NCBI GenBank assembly: GCA_002148405.1
Contig: MUGG01000151.1
Span: forward strand, 62,001-126,000
Origin: Alkalinema sp. CACIAM 70d
Lineage (GTDB): Bacteria > Cyanobacteriota > Cyanobacteriia > Leptolyngbyales > Leptolyngbyaceae
Direction of reading: 5' to 3'
Length of the DNA stretch: 64,000 nucleotides
Position 1 is the first letter of the stretch. Every line of letters begins with the position of its first letter. The notes beneath the pieces are model-generated. The model was not told the DNA's origin and did no database searches. It worked only from the letters and a program-made list of their open reading frames with translations. Shown in pieces: positions 27,429 to 35,183 of this stretch. The position numbers were made by a program, and so were the translations under genes.

Positions 27429-28706
27429 TTAAACTGCCTTTGCCCACCAGATTTGACCCTTTTGTTCTAGTTTGATGACGTTCGGATGACTTTTTAAAAA
27501 ATCAAGAAACCGCTTGTGCCCTAGCTTCCTTTCATCAAACTGGCTGTATTGCTTACAAATCTCTGTCTTCAGGCCATTAATCTGAATCCCCTTCGGCGTC
27601 TGGCGTAAAATTTGTTGGGTGACGACGACAGCTTTGTCCAGCCCTGCGCTAGCTTTGTCTAGTCCTGTATTGGGTTCTTGGCCTTTGAGGTAGGCTTTTT
27701 TACGATCGGCTGTCAGATAAACCACCTGGGGTTGGCTCTGCACAAATGCCAGAAACGTCTCAAACCCGATTGCCTGTGGTGCAAAAGAAGCCATCCGTTT
27801 CTCTAAATGAACCTCCAGCTTACTGAGGCTAATGCCGTTGGTCATAACTTCTAAGACTTGGCGCACATGGTCGATCGCCTGTTGTTGGGTCTGGGGGACT
27901 TTTGAACTGGCTGGGTTGGAGCTGGTTGCTGCAAGGTTGGCTGGGTTGGCTTGAAATGCTTGCCCCTGCTCTGGGCTAAACACTTTGTCTCCAATCAGCA
28001 TCACCTCATTGGGCAGGCGTTCTAGATAATCCCGTAGATCGGCTACTGTCCAAGGCTGGATCATGGCGAAGGAACTGTGCTGCTTGAGATTTTTCAATAA
28101 GGTCGCTAACTTAATACCCGCTTTTTTCGACGGTAGAATTTGTCGTAGTTGAAGTAAAAGCTGGTCACGGTTGAGGTTAGAAGCCGTTACGATCGTGATG
28201 GTTGGTTCACTGGCTGGAGCTGTGATGGTTCTAGGAAAAGCAGATTCGCTGGGAGGCGTGGGGCAACTGCTTAGAGGGCAAAGTTGGATATAGTCATCAA
28301 AGTGGGCGGATAATGTTGCGGTGATCGATCGTGTACCAATGCCAATTACAGATTTCCCCAGTTCCCGGAGACGGCGGTAGAGGGGCAAAAAATCTGAGTC
28401 GCCCGTCGCGATCGCAAACACTTGAAGTTCGGGAATGCGGCTGACGTAATCCATCACATCCACCACCATCTGAATATCCGCCGAATTTTTGCCACTCACA
28501 GGATGGAAGGTGTGGATCAGTTCAAACCCCTGTTGATTGAGTTCCTTTTGGTGGGCACTGACGCAGTTCTGGCTGAAGTTACCATAGGCCCGTCGCACGA
28601 TAATAGTGCCTAATTTGCGCAGGCGATCGATGATGGATTCTCCTTCTACCGAATTTAATCGACCTGACAGACTTTCCGCATCCAAGAAAATGGCAATTTT
28701 CTCCAT
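27429..28706 (-). CDS. NYN-domain (LabA-like) protein with three LOTUS/OST-HTH domains
   Basis: The 425-residue protein has an N-terminal NYN PIN-like nuclease domain (about 1-145). Its acidic residues are in IAIFLDAES, KNSADIQMVVDVMDY and ATGDSDFLPLYRRLRE. Three OST-HTH/LOTUS-like winged helices follow, near 180-245, 275-340 and 355-425 (the last ends GQIWWAKAV). NYN proteins are predicted RNases, and LOTUS domains bind RNA, including G-rich or G4 RNA, in studied relatives. A role in RNA turnover is therefore likely but inferred. The linker contains an exact-looking seven-codon duplication (GLDKASAGLDKAV; DNA 27630-27671). Confidence 0.85.
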   Translation of the reverse strand: MEKIAIFLDAESLSGRLNSVEGESIIDRLRKLGTIIVRRAYGNFSQNCVSAHQKELNQQGFELIHTFHPVSGKNSADIQMVVDVMDYVSRIPELQVFAIATGDSDFLPLYRRLRELGKSVIGIGTRSITATLSAHFDDYIQLCPLSSCPTPPSESAFPRTITAPASEPTITIVTASNLNRDQLLLQLRQILPSKKAGIKLATLLKNLKQHSSFAMIQPWTVADLRDYLERLPNEVMLIGDKVFSPEQGQAFQANPANLAATSSNPASSKVPQTQQQAIDHVRQVLEVMTNGISLSKLEVHLEKRMASFAPQAIGFETFLAFVQSQPQVVYLTADRKKAYLKGQEPNTGLDKASAGLDKAVVVTQQILRQTPKGIQINGLKTEICKQYSQFDERKLGHKRFLDFLKSHPNVIKLEQKGQIWWAKAV

Positions 28707-28839
28707 TTTGTCCCGTTCCTAGTCCTGTCAAGGAATCTACAAGCTGAGTTCTTAGAATTCCCAAGAGACGAGATAAGGGTGACAATGGGTTGGGGTCTGC
28801 GAAGCAAGCTCATGATCTGCTTTGGACAAGGATCCTGAC

Positions 28840-29039
28840 AAACCAGCCAATCAAATGTAAAGAACAGATGATCCAAAAAGCGATCTGATAGGTGGTTTTT
28901 AGGGTTTGTGGCGTAAGGTTTGCTGGGCAATGAGGCCACCAGGTCAGCCACCTCAGATCTTCAAACCATGCAAAACATTTTCGGGCCATCTCCATTGGTG
29001 GCGCTTTGCACGGCGTTTGTCGTTTTGATATGCCCAAAA
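28840..29039 (-). pseudogene. Decayed DUF1294 domain (C-terminal half of a cold-shock/DUF1294 protein)
   Basis: Reading the minus strand from about 29036 gives WAYQNDKRRAKRHQWRWPE, then HGLKI, stop, GG, stop, PGGLIAQQTLRHK. After a frameshift near 28907 it continues KTTYQIAFWIICSLHLIGWF. This follows the DUF1294 pattern (DKRRA, RxPExxL, GGxPGxLxAQ, RHKxxK, FWxxxxLxxxGW) but is broken by two in-frame stops and a +1/-1 shift. It lies downstream of a cold-shock domain gene on the same strand. Many bacterial proteins fuse exactly these two domains, so this is very probably its lost second half. Confidence 0.72.
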
Positions 29040-29150
29040 TATTAATAGGCTTATTACGGCGTAAAGTGCGAAAGGGATACCACATTCGTTTGCCGCCAAA
29101 AATGTCCGCTGCCTAGGAGCTGCCTAGGAAAGGTACACTGCTGAGAAGTT

Positions 29151-29441
29151 CTAATGGCCTATTGCTGTCCACAATTGCGGACAGCAATAGGCCGTGATCA
29201 AAGCTCGCTGCAAGAAAGACCTGTTTGCCTGAAAATGGACATTTTCTACTTTTAATCGTCTCTTTCGATCGTTTGCAATGTGAAATGTAAGACTATCTCC
29301 AATTTGAGGGGGAATTTTTAGAGATTGAAAGGCCGTGATGTGAATAAAAATTTCCTGCCCATTGTGCTCATCTTTGACAAACCCAAACCCTCGATCGGCT
29401 TTCCACTGAACTAATTTTCCTTGACGTTTTTGAGAAGACAT
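29151..29441 (-). CDS. Cold-shock-domain protein, truncated relative to CSD-DUF1294 proteins
   Basis: From the ATG at 29441 the product has 96 residues; an upstream ATG at 29471 would add ten. Residues 5-70 form a cold-shock OB fold: GKLVQWKADRGFGFVKDEHNGQEIFIHITAF contains the RNP1-like and RNP2-like strands that bind single-stranded RNA or DNA. The last 15 or so residues (ITAYCCPQLWTAIGH) are encoded by a perfect 15-bp inverted repeat and do not resemble family sequence. Beyond the stop lie remains of a DUF1294 membrane domain. The cold-shock part may still function as a small chaperone of RNA. Confidence 0.75.
   Translation of the reverse strand: MSSQKRQGKLVQWKADRGFGFVKDEHNGQEIFIHITAFQSLKIPPQIGDSLTFHIANDRKRRLKVENVHFQANRSFLQRALITAYCCPQLWTAIGH
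29156..29193. repeat. Perfect 15-bp inverted repeat at the truncation point
   Basis: GGCCTATTGCTGTCC (29156-29170) and GGACAGCAATAGGCC (29179-29193) flank an 8-nt spacer, ACAATTGC. No T-run follows on the minus strand, so it is not an ordinary terminator. It forms the 3' end of the cold-shock reading frame. Confidence 0.92.
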
Positions 29442-29639
29442 AAAGCGGAAAAGTAACTTGGGTTCTATCAATTTACAGCACGCATTTTAAACATTTTGAG
29501 CTTGCATTCTGCATTCTGGGCGGTAGTAACGGACTCAAGCTAATCTATACACAATTTGCATAATCCCCCGCTTTACCCATTCGCGCGCGTGAGAGTGTGT
29601 CTATTAGTTTAATGCCCCTCATTTTGGTTTATTCCCCGC

Positions 29640-29689
29640 CCCTTGGGGCAAACTCCGGCAGGTATTTCGCCCCAAGGGTTCATACCCTT
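29640..29689 (+). promoter_or_regulatory. Two mutually exclusive hairpins in the leader of the gene at 30078
   Basis: CCCTTGGGGC (29640-29649) can pair perfectly with GCCCCAAGGG (29669-29678) over a 19-nt loop. The latter's AAGGG (29674-29678) can instead pair with CCCTT (29685-29689). The two folds exclude each other, as in attenuators or switches, but no ligand or T-run is evident. The surrounding spacer 29472-30077 otherwise shows only duplications. Confidence 0.5.
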
Positions 29690-29770
29690 GAATCTTTGAA
29701 GTTGAATCTTTGAAGTCAAATCTTGCAAGTTGTGTTCAATAGCTAGATGCACATTAGCTAGATGCACATT
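29688..29770. repeat. Two adjacent tandem duplications (14 nt and 15 nt)
   Basis: TTGAATCTTTGAAG is repeated at 29688 and 29702. AGCTAGATGCACATT is repeated at 29741 and 29756. Both pairs are perfect and head to tail. Confidence 0.92.
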
Positions 29771-30077
29771 GTCAATTCTCGTTAGGGTAACGCACTTTTC
29801 TAAGATGAATCTTTACGAAAAATGAAGAAGTGATTGGTTTTGCATCCGTAAATACGCTATATTCAGGCTCTAAGTAAAGTAAAGTTAAATAATTCTCTTC
29901 GGTATTTCCACGAATCTTTCACAAAGTTATGAGACTGTAAGAACTAGTTACGATCTCATCTGAGTGACTGGAAAACTCCGGTTTTATTGCTTCGATCGGT
30001 TTCTCAACAGTTTTTTCTTCGACGCGCGATCGCTTCTGCGTCTTCATTTAGCCTTCCCCGAAAGTCAGGTGTCACGA

Positions 30078-31184
30078 ATGGAATATTCTTCTGTGCCTCT
30101 GTCCGATTTCTCTGTTGATAGGTTGGGTTCTTCTGATAGGTCGAGCTCGTCGGGCTACAGTAACAGTTTCCTTCCCAATGCCAGAGTCTCCTTTGACAAG
30201 CCAAATTCCCATTCTTTGGCTGCGGTTTGGGCAAGAAAGTATGTTGCTTCGGTTACGCGCAACGAAGAACAAGCTCACAGTTCTCTGCCGAAGCAGATAG
30301 CAGATGTGGCCTCACCAGAAGGTCGGCGCTATACCGCAGATAAGCTGCTGAAATCGCTAAAATTAGCCAGTGCCCAAGCTTGGTCACAAACGGAATCGCT
30401 GCTGGCAACAGAGATTCAACGCCATGGCATTAATCCTGCCCTCATTGATCCCTGGAAAATTGCTGCCGACTCCCATGCCTTGTATGAAAAGACATTGGAA
30501 GGCTATCGTGAGCGGCAGACAGCACGGCGGTTATCCGTTGCGATTGGCGATGCCTGTGGTCGGATGCGTCAGGACTATACCCGCCATGATCCGCGTACGA
30601 TCGGGTTTGTTAGCATGCAGTTTCACTACACAGGCCAGTTGCTGCTAGCCCTATTAACCCCTGCGGAGCGGTTACTCATTGAACCCTATGTTAAGGTCAT
30701 GGATGACCATATGTATATGCCCCTGCGAGATGCCTACCAAGCGGCGGCAGAACATTCCATTAATTCCCCGGCCCTCAAAGCAACCCAATCTTTGCTTCCC
30801 GTCAGTACAAAGATTGCCTATCGGGTCTGCGAACAAATTCATCATCTCCATCCCAACTATCACAGCTTTAGCGGAAACCTAAAATCTCGCCATGTCATGA
30901 TTTCCAGCATTCGAGATGTGGAGATGTTTCAAGTGTATCTCTGTCTCTGTGTTTTGGAGGGCAGTATTCGATCGGTGCAGCAGCAACTTTTCCCACTCTG
31001 TGTCATGCTCTATCCCCGACTCCGGGTCAGTTGGCAACTAGTGCGGGATATGTTGCAAACGCTGAATTGGGAAATTCATAATTGCCTACCCAGTGATCAG
31101 GTGAAAGTGCTCTTGCCCTATCTCACTGTTCTGACAGAAATGTTTTCTAAGGATGTGTTTATTGGTTCAACGCCGGGTTCTTAG
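30078..31184 (+). CDS. Unrecognised cyanobacterial-type protein, about 368 residues
   Basis: I set the start at the ATG at 30078, preceded by an AGGTG-like site. The open frame reaches back to 29964, but those residues look non-coding. The first 50 residues are Ser-rich and probably disordered (SVDRLGSSDRSSSSGYSNSF). The rest is predicted all-helical and well ordered: ASPEGRRYTADKLLKSLKLASAQAW, FVSMQFHYTGQLLLALLTPAERLLIEPYVKVMDDHMYMPL and VEMFQVYLCLCVLEGSIRSVQQQLFPLCVML. No signal peptide, clear membrane helix or catalytic motif was found. I cannot name a family. A leader with competing hairpins precedes it. Confidence 0.72.
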   Translation: MEYSSVPLSDFSVDRLGSSDRSSSSGYSNSFLPNARVSFDKPNSHSLAAVWARKYVASVTRNEEQAHSSLPKQIADVASPEGRRYTADKLLKSLKLASAQAWSQTESLLATEIQRHGINPALIDPWKIAADSHALYEKTLEGYRERQTARRLSVAIGDACGRMRQDYTRHDPRTIGFVSMQFHYTGQLLLALLTPAERLLIEPYVKVMDDHMYMPLRDAYQAAAEHSINSPALKATQSLLPVSTKIAYRVCEQIHHLHPNYHSFSGNLKSRHVMISSIRDVEMFQVYLCLCVLEGSIRSVQQQLFPLCVMLYPRLRVSWQLVRDMLQTLNWEIHNCLPSDQVKVLLPYLTVLTEMFSKDVFIGSTPGS

Positions 31185-31368
31185 AGGTCAAGGCAATGCA
31201 GCCTGCAATTAAATGCGGCTAGTCACTAAAGTTTTCGACGATGTTCCTTGCCTTCTGTGACCTTGGCAAACTCCGACCTCTCGGCACTATGGCAAGGTCA
31301 AATCCCTTGGTTAAAGCTTTGAGCTAAGGCTTCACTGATGGACACCAAGCAATAGAATTAACCGATAG

Positions 31369-31408
31369 AAAAAACCACAAGGAAAGCTGTGTTTCCCTGT
31401 GGTTTTTC
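31369..31408 (-). terminator. Terminator of the rbp-rpsU unit
   Basis: On the minus strand AAAAACCACAGGGAAA pairs with TTTCCTTGTGGTTTTT around the loop CACAGC, ending in a T-run. It lies about 20 nt after the rpsU stop. Confidence 0.9.
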
Positions 31409-31428
31409 TTGTCAGGCTTTATGAAACC

Positions 31429-31611
31429 CTAACGTCGGCCACGACCCTGGCGACGACGAGCACTGGCCTTACGGCGTGCTTTTTCTTGAGGCGTCTCAAA
31501 ATGTTGATTTTTGCGAACATCTTGAAGAATGCCGGCACGAGAAACCTGGCGCTTAAAACGACGCAGGGCTGACTCAATACCCTCATTCTCGCCAATGACA
31601 ACTTGAGCCAT
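31429..31611 (-). CDS. rpsU: Small ribosomal subunit protein bS21
   Basis: The 60-residue protein starts at the ATG at 31611 (MAQVVIGENEGIESALRRFKRQV). It shows the bS21 pattern, a basic helical protein with GILQDVRKNQHFETPQEKARRK and an Arg-rich tail ending RGRR. Upstream in-frame codons do not look like bS21 and are not included. It lies 64 nt downstream of the RRM protein gene. This rbp-rpsU order is known in cyanobacteria, where the pair responds to cold. A strong terminator follows. Confidence 0.95.
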   Translation of the reverse strand: MAQVVIGENEGIESALRRFKRQVSRAGILQDVRKNQHFETPQEKARRKASARRRQGRGRR

Positions 31612-31675
31612 TGTTTGCTCTCCTTGGGCGACTGGACAGTAAATTACAACATGAATGGAGCTGAGCAATCACAGC

Positions 31676-32008
31676 TTAGTAGCGACGGCCACCGCCACGA
31701 CGCTCTCCACCCCAACCACCGCCACCACCGCTGCGGTTGTAACCACCACCACCACTGGGACGCTCTTCACGAGGCTTCGCTTTATTGACTCGGAGGTCAC
31801 GACCCATCCACTCTGCGCCATCCAAAGCCGCGATCGCAGCTTCTTCTTCTTCATCAGAGTTCATTTCAACGAAGGCGAACCCCCGGGGCTTGCCGGTTTC
31901 CCGATCGGTGGGAACTTGCACCCGCTTGACTGTGCCATACTCCCCAAACACTTCGTTCAGGTCGTCTTGAGTAACACTGTAAGACAGGTTGCCGACATAA
32001 ATTGACAT
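31676..32008 (-). CDS. RRM RNA-binding protein with glycine-rich tail (Rbp family)
   Basis: The 110-residue protein starts at the ATG at 32008; the longer frame to 32125 lacks RRM-like sequence. Residues 2-78 form one RRM: RNP2 is IYVGNL (3-8) and RNP1 is KPRGFAFVEM (40-49). A Gly/Arg-rich tail follows (GGGGYNRSGGGGGWGGERRGGGRRY). Cyanobacterial Rbp proteins bind RNA, are often cold-induced, and help localise mRNAs. The gene forms a transcription unit with rpsU. A long leader upstream, part of the 32009-32501 spacer, would fit post-transcriptional control of such genes. Confidence 0.94.
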   Translation of the reverse strand: MSIYVGNLSYSVTQDDLNEVFGEYGTVKRVQVPTDRETGKPRGFAFVEMNSDEEEEAAIAALDGAEWMGRDLRVNKAKPREERPSGGGGYNRSGGGGGWGGERRGGGRRY

Positions 32009-32501
32009 AGGACGCTCCAAAAAGCAGTAAAAGTAGAGAGGCAAGTTTCGGAGCGTCTGTGCTGGAAAGTGAAATTCTGCAACAAGGATTCGCTGTGTAA
32101 CCGAAATACAAGTTCTCTTTATCAATCACTACTATAACGCTTGAAACGCCAAAGTCCCAGAGGGTTATCGTCAAAAAATCCTCACGGGATTGTAACAATG
32201 CCTAGAAAAAATAAAATTAACGCGCAGCTGTTGGCTATGGCCATGAAGCACAAAGAGCGCCGTCACTGTACTTTATCAGAACTTTGTCAGACGGCGTTTT
32301 ATGGTGTTCTACTGGCCACTTCCCTATGTGTATTCTCTACACATATTCTCTACGCGCAACTTCTCTAGAGGCTATTGGGCACGAGGATCGTGGAGATGGG
32401 GAGGCGGGATGCCTGTGGTTGGAGGCATTCCATTGCATCCTTGAGTCCTGCTGTTTAAGCAGACTTTTAGATTACTAATGGATAAGGACTAGATAATAGA
32501 A

Positions 32502-32527
32502 AAAGCATTCCCGAAGGAATGCCTTTC
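32502..32527 (-). terminator. Terminator of rplJ-rplL
   Basis: On the minus strand AAAGGCATTCC-TTCG-GGAATGCTTT is a UUCG-type tetraloop hairpin followed by T residues, about 24 nt past the rplL stop. Confidence 0.92.
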
Positions 32528-32550
32528 TAAATCAAACGAGGCTCCATTGA

Positions 32551-32934
32551 CTATTTGATGGCAACCTTACCGCCTGCTTCTTCGATTTGCTTCTTGATCG
32601 CTTCAGCATCTGCTTTAGCAACCCCTTCTTTGAGTGCTTTAGGAGTGGATTCAACCAGATCCTTAGCTTCCTTCAGACCCAAACCGGTGATCTCACGCAC
32701 AATCTTGAGGATTGCAATCTTCTTGTCAGCAGGAACTTCTTCCAGCACTGCATCAAATTCGGTTTTTTCTTCTGCAGCTTCTGCAGGTGCACCAGGAGCA
32801 GCCATCATCATCATGCCGCCAGCAGGCGCAGCAGCGCTGACACCGAAGGTTTCTTCAATTTCTTTAACCAGGTCAGCAGCTTCTAGAAGGGTCAAACCCT
32901 TCAACTTTTCAATAATTTCAGCAACAGCAGACAT
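32551..32934 (-). CDS. rplL: Large ribosomal subunit protein bL12 (L7/L12)
   Basis: The 127-residue stalk protein recruits translation factors to the ribosome. Its N-terminal dimerisation helix region (about 1-35) is followed by an Ala/Met/Gly-rich hinge (SAAAPAGGMMMMAAPGAPAEAA). The highly conserved C-terminal domain, EKTEFDAVLEEVPADKKIAILKIVREITGLGLKEAKDLVE, ends at GGKVAIK. It lies 107 nt downstream of rplJ, with a terminator directly after. L10 and L12 bind each other, which is why they are made together. Confidence 0.98.
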   Translation of the reverse strand: MSAVAEIIEKLKGLTLLEAADLVKEIEETFGVSAAAPAGGMMMMAAPGAPAEAAEEKTEFDAVLEEVPADKKIAILKIVREITGLGLKEAKDLVESTPKALKEGVAKADAEAIKKQIEEAGGKVAIK

Positions 32935-33041
32935 TGGATATTCTCCGTTAATCAGTGAAAATGTTTCGTTGATTTCCCGGCAGATCGGCCAGACAGTGAA
33001 GCACCATGCAACCGATTTGCCTGTTTTGAATCAAACGGCGA

Positions 33042-33569
33042 TTAAGCAGCTTCTTTCTCGGAAATTTGCTTGATAGCGCGTGCCAGACCGGACGGGACTT
33101 CGTTGATGCCCACTGCCAGCTTGGTCGCGACACCGTTGATTGCACCTGCGATTTGTGCGATGAGTTGCTCCTTGGACGGCAGATCTGCGATCGCCTTGAC
33201 ATCCTTTTCAGTCAGAAGCTTGCCATCCATCACACCGCCGATGACTTCCGTCTTCTTAGCAGCCTTTTGGAACTCTTGGTATGCCTTGACTGCACCACCG
33301 ATATCTTCTTTCACCATGATGAAAGCAGTAGTGGTTTTGAGCAAATCAGACATTGGCTCCCAGCGCTCGTCACCTGCGATCGCCTTGTTCATCAGCGTGT
33401 TCTTGGTAACGGTACAAGTTGCACCCTTTTCCCGCAGACGACGACGCAGATCCGTGATTTCTCCAACGGTTAAACCTTGGTAGTTGATGACCAATGCTAA
33501 CGTGGATTCACTCAACGTTTCCTTTAGCCCTTCAACAATGGCTTTCTTATTTTCCAGCGTTCTACCCAT
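33042..33569 (-). CDS. rplJ: Large ribosomal subunit protein uL10
   Basis: This 175-residue protein anchors the L12 stalk. It begins MGRTLENKKAIVEGLKETLS and has VINYQGLTVGEITDLRRRLRE, then KNTLMNKAI. The helical C-terminal L12-binding tail ends SGLARAIKQISEKEAA. A strong ribosome site (AAGGAGGTGATATCGT) lies just before the ATG. The leader contains a three-arm attenuator-like structure, fitting the autoregulation by L10-L12 known in other bacteria. Confidence 0.98.
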   Translation of the reverse strand: MGRTLENKKAIVEGLKETLSESTLALVINYQGLTVGEITDLRRRLREKGATCTVTKNTLMNKAIAGDERWEPMSDLLKTTTAFIMVKEDIGGAVKAYQEFQKAAKKTEVIGGVMDGKLLTEKDVKAIADLPSKEQLIAQIAGAINGVATKLAVGINEVPSGLARAIKQISEKEAA

Positions 33570-33640
33570 ACGATATCACCTCCTTAACCGGGATAGTTGA
33601 ACGTTGAAACTTGATTCGCATGACTCTGAAGTGCAATAAA

Positions 33641-33710
33641 AAACCTCGGTTTGCAGCGCCGAGGTTTACTCAATCTAGTCAATACTAGAATGATTAGTCT
33701 CAAACCTCGG
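33641..33710 (-). promoter_or_regulatory. Attenuator-like L10 leader with three competing arms
   Basis: Transcribed on the minus strand, arm 1 is CCGAGGTTT (33710-33702), arm 2 is AAACCTCGG (33667-33659) and arm 3 is CCGAGGTTT (33649-33641). Arms 2 and 3 form a terminator hairpin followed by a T-run (TTTTTTATT). Arms 1 and 2 can form the alternative antiterminator. The leader lies 72 nt before the rplJ start. L10(L12)4 binds such leaders in other bacteria; binding here is inferred. Confidence 0.75.
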
Positions 33711-33830
33711 CAGGAACTTTACTTCCAACACCTGCTTTCTGCGGCTTGCTATTCAATTGCGAGTAATGCTTCGTTTGGAGCGACTCCAAAAACTTTAACA
33801 ACTTACTTTAGCAATGGGCGTATCAGTCGT

Positions 33831-33877
33831 CAATGCAATTCGAAAATTTAATTCAATTAAATTTTCAAATTGCATTG
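33831..33877 (-). repeat. 47-nt near-perfect hairpin between rplA and rplJ
   Basis: CAATGCAATT-C-GAAAATTTAATT pairs with AATTAAATTTTC-A-AATTGCATTG around a minimal loop, about 22 bp with one mismatch. It begins 17 nt after the rplA stop. No T-run follows, so it is more likely a processing or stability element than an intrinsic terminator. Confidence 0.85.
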
Positions 33878-33893
33878 CGAAAAGAAAGCTTAA

Positions 33894-34607
33894 CTAAGCT
33901 TCAGCAACCTTAAGGTCACGTAGAGCGCTGATATCAACTTCGATCGCAGGCCCCATGGTTGCAGACACATAAATTGTGCGCCAGTAGCGACCCTTGGCTC
34001 CAGAAGGACGGTTCCGCTCGACGCTCTCTTGCAACGCTTTCAGGTTAGTTAACAGATCCTCTGCGCTAAAGCCTGCTTTACCAAAGGAAATGTGAACAAT
34101 CCCAGTCTTATCAGCTTTATATTCCAGCTTGCCTGCTTTGAATTCAGCGATCGCTTGGGGTAAATCGGTGGTTACGGTACCCGCCTTGGGCGAAGGCATT
34201 AAACCCCGAGGTCCGAGTACCCGACCCAGTTTAGCGACCTGAGGCATCACATCAGGCGTCGCGATCAAAAGGTCGAAATCCATCCGCCCCTTGAGAATTT
34301 CGTCAATCAGTTCTTCAGAACCGACCACTTCTGCTCCGGCATTAGTCGCTTCAGCAACTTTTTCACCTCGAGCAATGACTGCAACCCGAATCGTTTGCCC
34401 AGTCCCCTTAGGCAGAACAACGGTTGTCCGCAGTTGTTGGTCGTTGTATTTGGGATCAATGCCTAGCCGAATATGCGCTTCGGCAGACTCAGGAAATTTA
34501 GCAGTGGCAGTCTCTTTCAGCAGGTTCATGGCCTCTAAAGGCTCATAGGCGCGCTTTTCCACCTTGGCTTGCAGTTCCCGCAAGCGCTTCGACATTTTTC
34601 TAGTCAT
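33894..34607 (-). CDS. rplA: Large ribosomal subunit protein uL1
   Basis: The 237-residue protein forms the L1 stalk that guides deacylated tRNA out of the E site. Recognisable blocks are AHIRLGIDPKYNDQQLRTTVVLPKGTG, the conserved GRVLGPRGLMPSPKAGTV loop and VHISFGKAGFSAEDLLTNL. In other bacteria L1 also represses the L11-L1 mRNA; a binding site was not identified here. It follows rplK with a 129-nt gap. A long hairpin lies right behind its stop. Confidence 0.98.
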   Translation of the reverse strand: MTRKMSKRLRELQAKVEKRAYEPLEAMNLLKETATAKFPESAEAHIRLGIDPKYNDQQLRTTVVLPKGTGQTIRVAVIARGEKVAEATNAGAEVVGSEELIDEILKGRMDFDLLIATPDVMPQVAKLGRVLGPRGLMPSPKAGTVTTDLPQAIAEFKAGKLEYKADKTGIVHISFGKAGFSAEDLLTNLKALQESVERNRPSGAKGRYWRTIYVSATMGPAIEVDISALRDLKVAEA

Positions 34608-34736
34608 TGAATACTCCTGGGGTCATGACGAGAGGTTCTCTCCCCCGTTGTGAATGAAAATTAACGGCGATCGGACTGCAGATTTTTTTGAAACCGATCA
34701 AATGCAAAAGACCACCCAAAGAGCAGTTCTAAAAAC

Positions 34737-35162
34737 TTACTCTTTAATGGTGACGCCCATGTTCTTAGCAGTGCCTGCAATAATCTTCATTGCAGCCTCT
34801 ACATCGTTGGCATTGAGGTCAGGCATTTTGGTTTTCGCGATTTCTTCCAACTGCGCCTTGGTGATAGACCCTACTTTCTTCTTGTTGGGTTCACCGGAGC
34901 CGGTGGAAATTCCCGCAGCCTGAGCAATGAGCTTAGAAGCGGGGGGCGTTTTGAGAATGAACGTAAAGCTTCGATCTTCATAAACCGAAATCTCAACGGG
35001 TACCACCATGCCAGCTTGGTCAGCAGTACGCGCGTTGTATTCTTTACAGAACATCATGATGTTGACACCATGTTGACCCAGTGCGGGGCCAATGGGGGGT
35101 GCCGGGTTTGCTTTGCCCGCGTTGATCGCGAGCTTAATCACTGCAACTACTTTCTTTGCCAT
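34737..35162 (-). CDS. rplK: Large ribosomal subunit protein uL11
   Basis: The 141-residue protein of the GTPase-associated centre begins MAKKVVAVIKLAINAGKANPAPPIGPALGQHG, where the two-domain rRNA-binding protein's Pro-rich N-terminal signature is intact. SFTFILKTPPAS follows, and the C-terminal RNA-binding domain ends TAKNMGVTIKE. It lies 21 nt after nusG, so both are likely on one transcript. Confidence 0.98.
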   Translation of the reverse strand: MAKKVVAVIKLAINAGKANPAPPIGPALGQHGVNIMMFCKEYNARTADQAGMVVPVEISVYEDRSFTFILKTPPASKLIAQAAGISTGSGEPNKKKVGSITKAQLEEIAKTKMPDLNANDVEAAMKIIAGTAKNMGVTIKE

Positions 35163-35183
35163 GGACTGCTAATTTCCTGAGAT

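Noticed and set aside
32198..32368. Plus-strand 56-codon frame (MPRKNKINAQLL...) with a hydrophobic end between the rbp and rplL genes
   Set aside because: No ribosome site, no recognisable domain, and it runs against the direction of both neighbours; probably chance.
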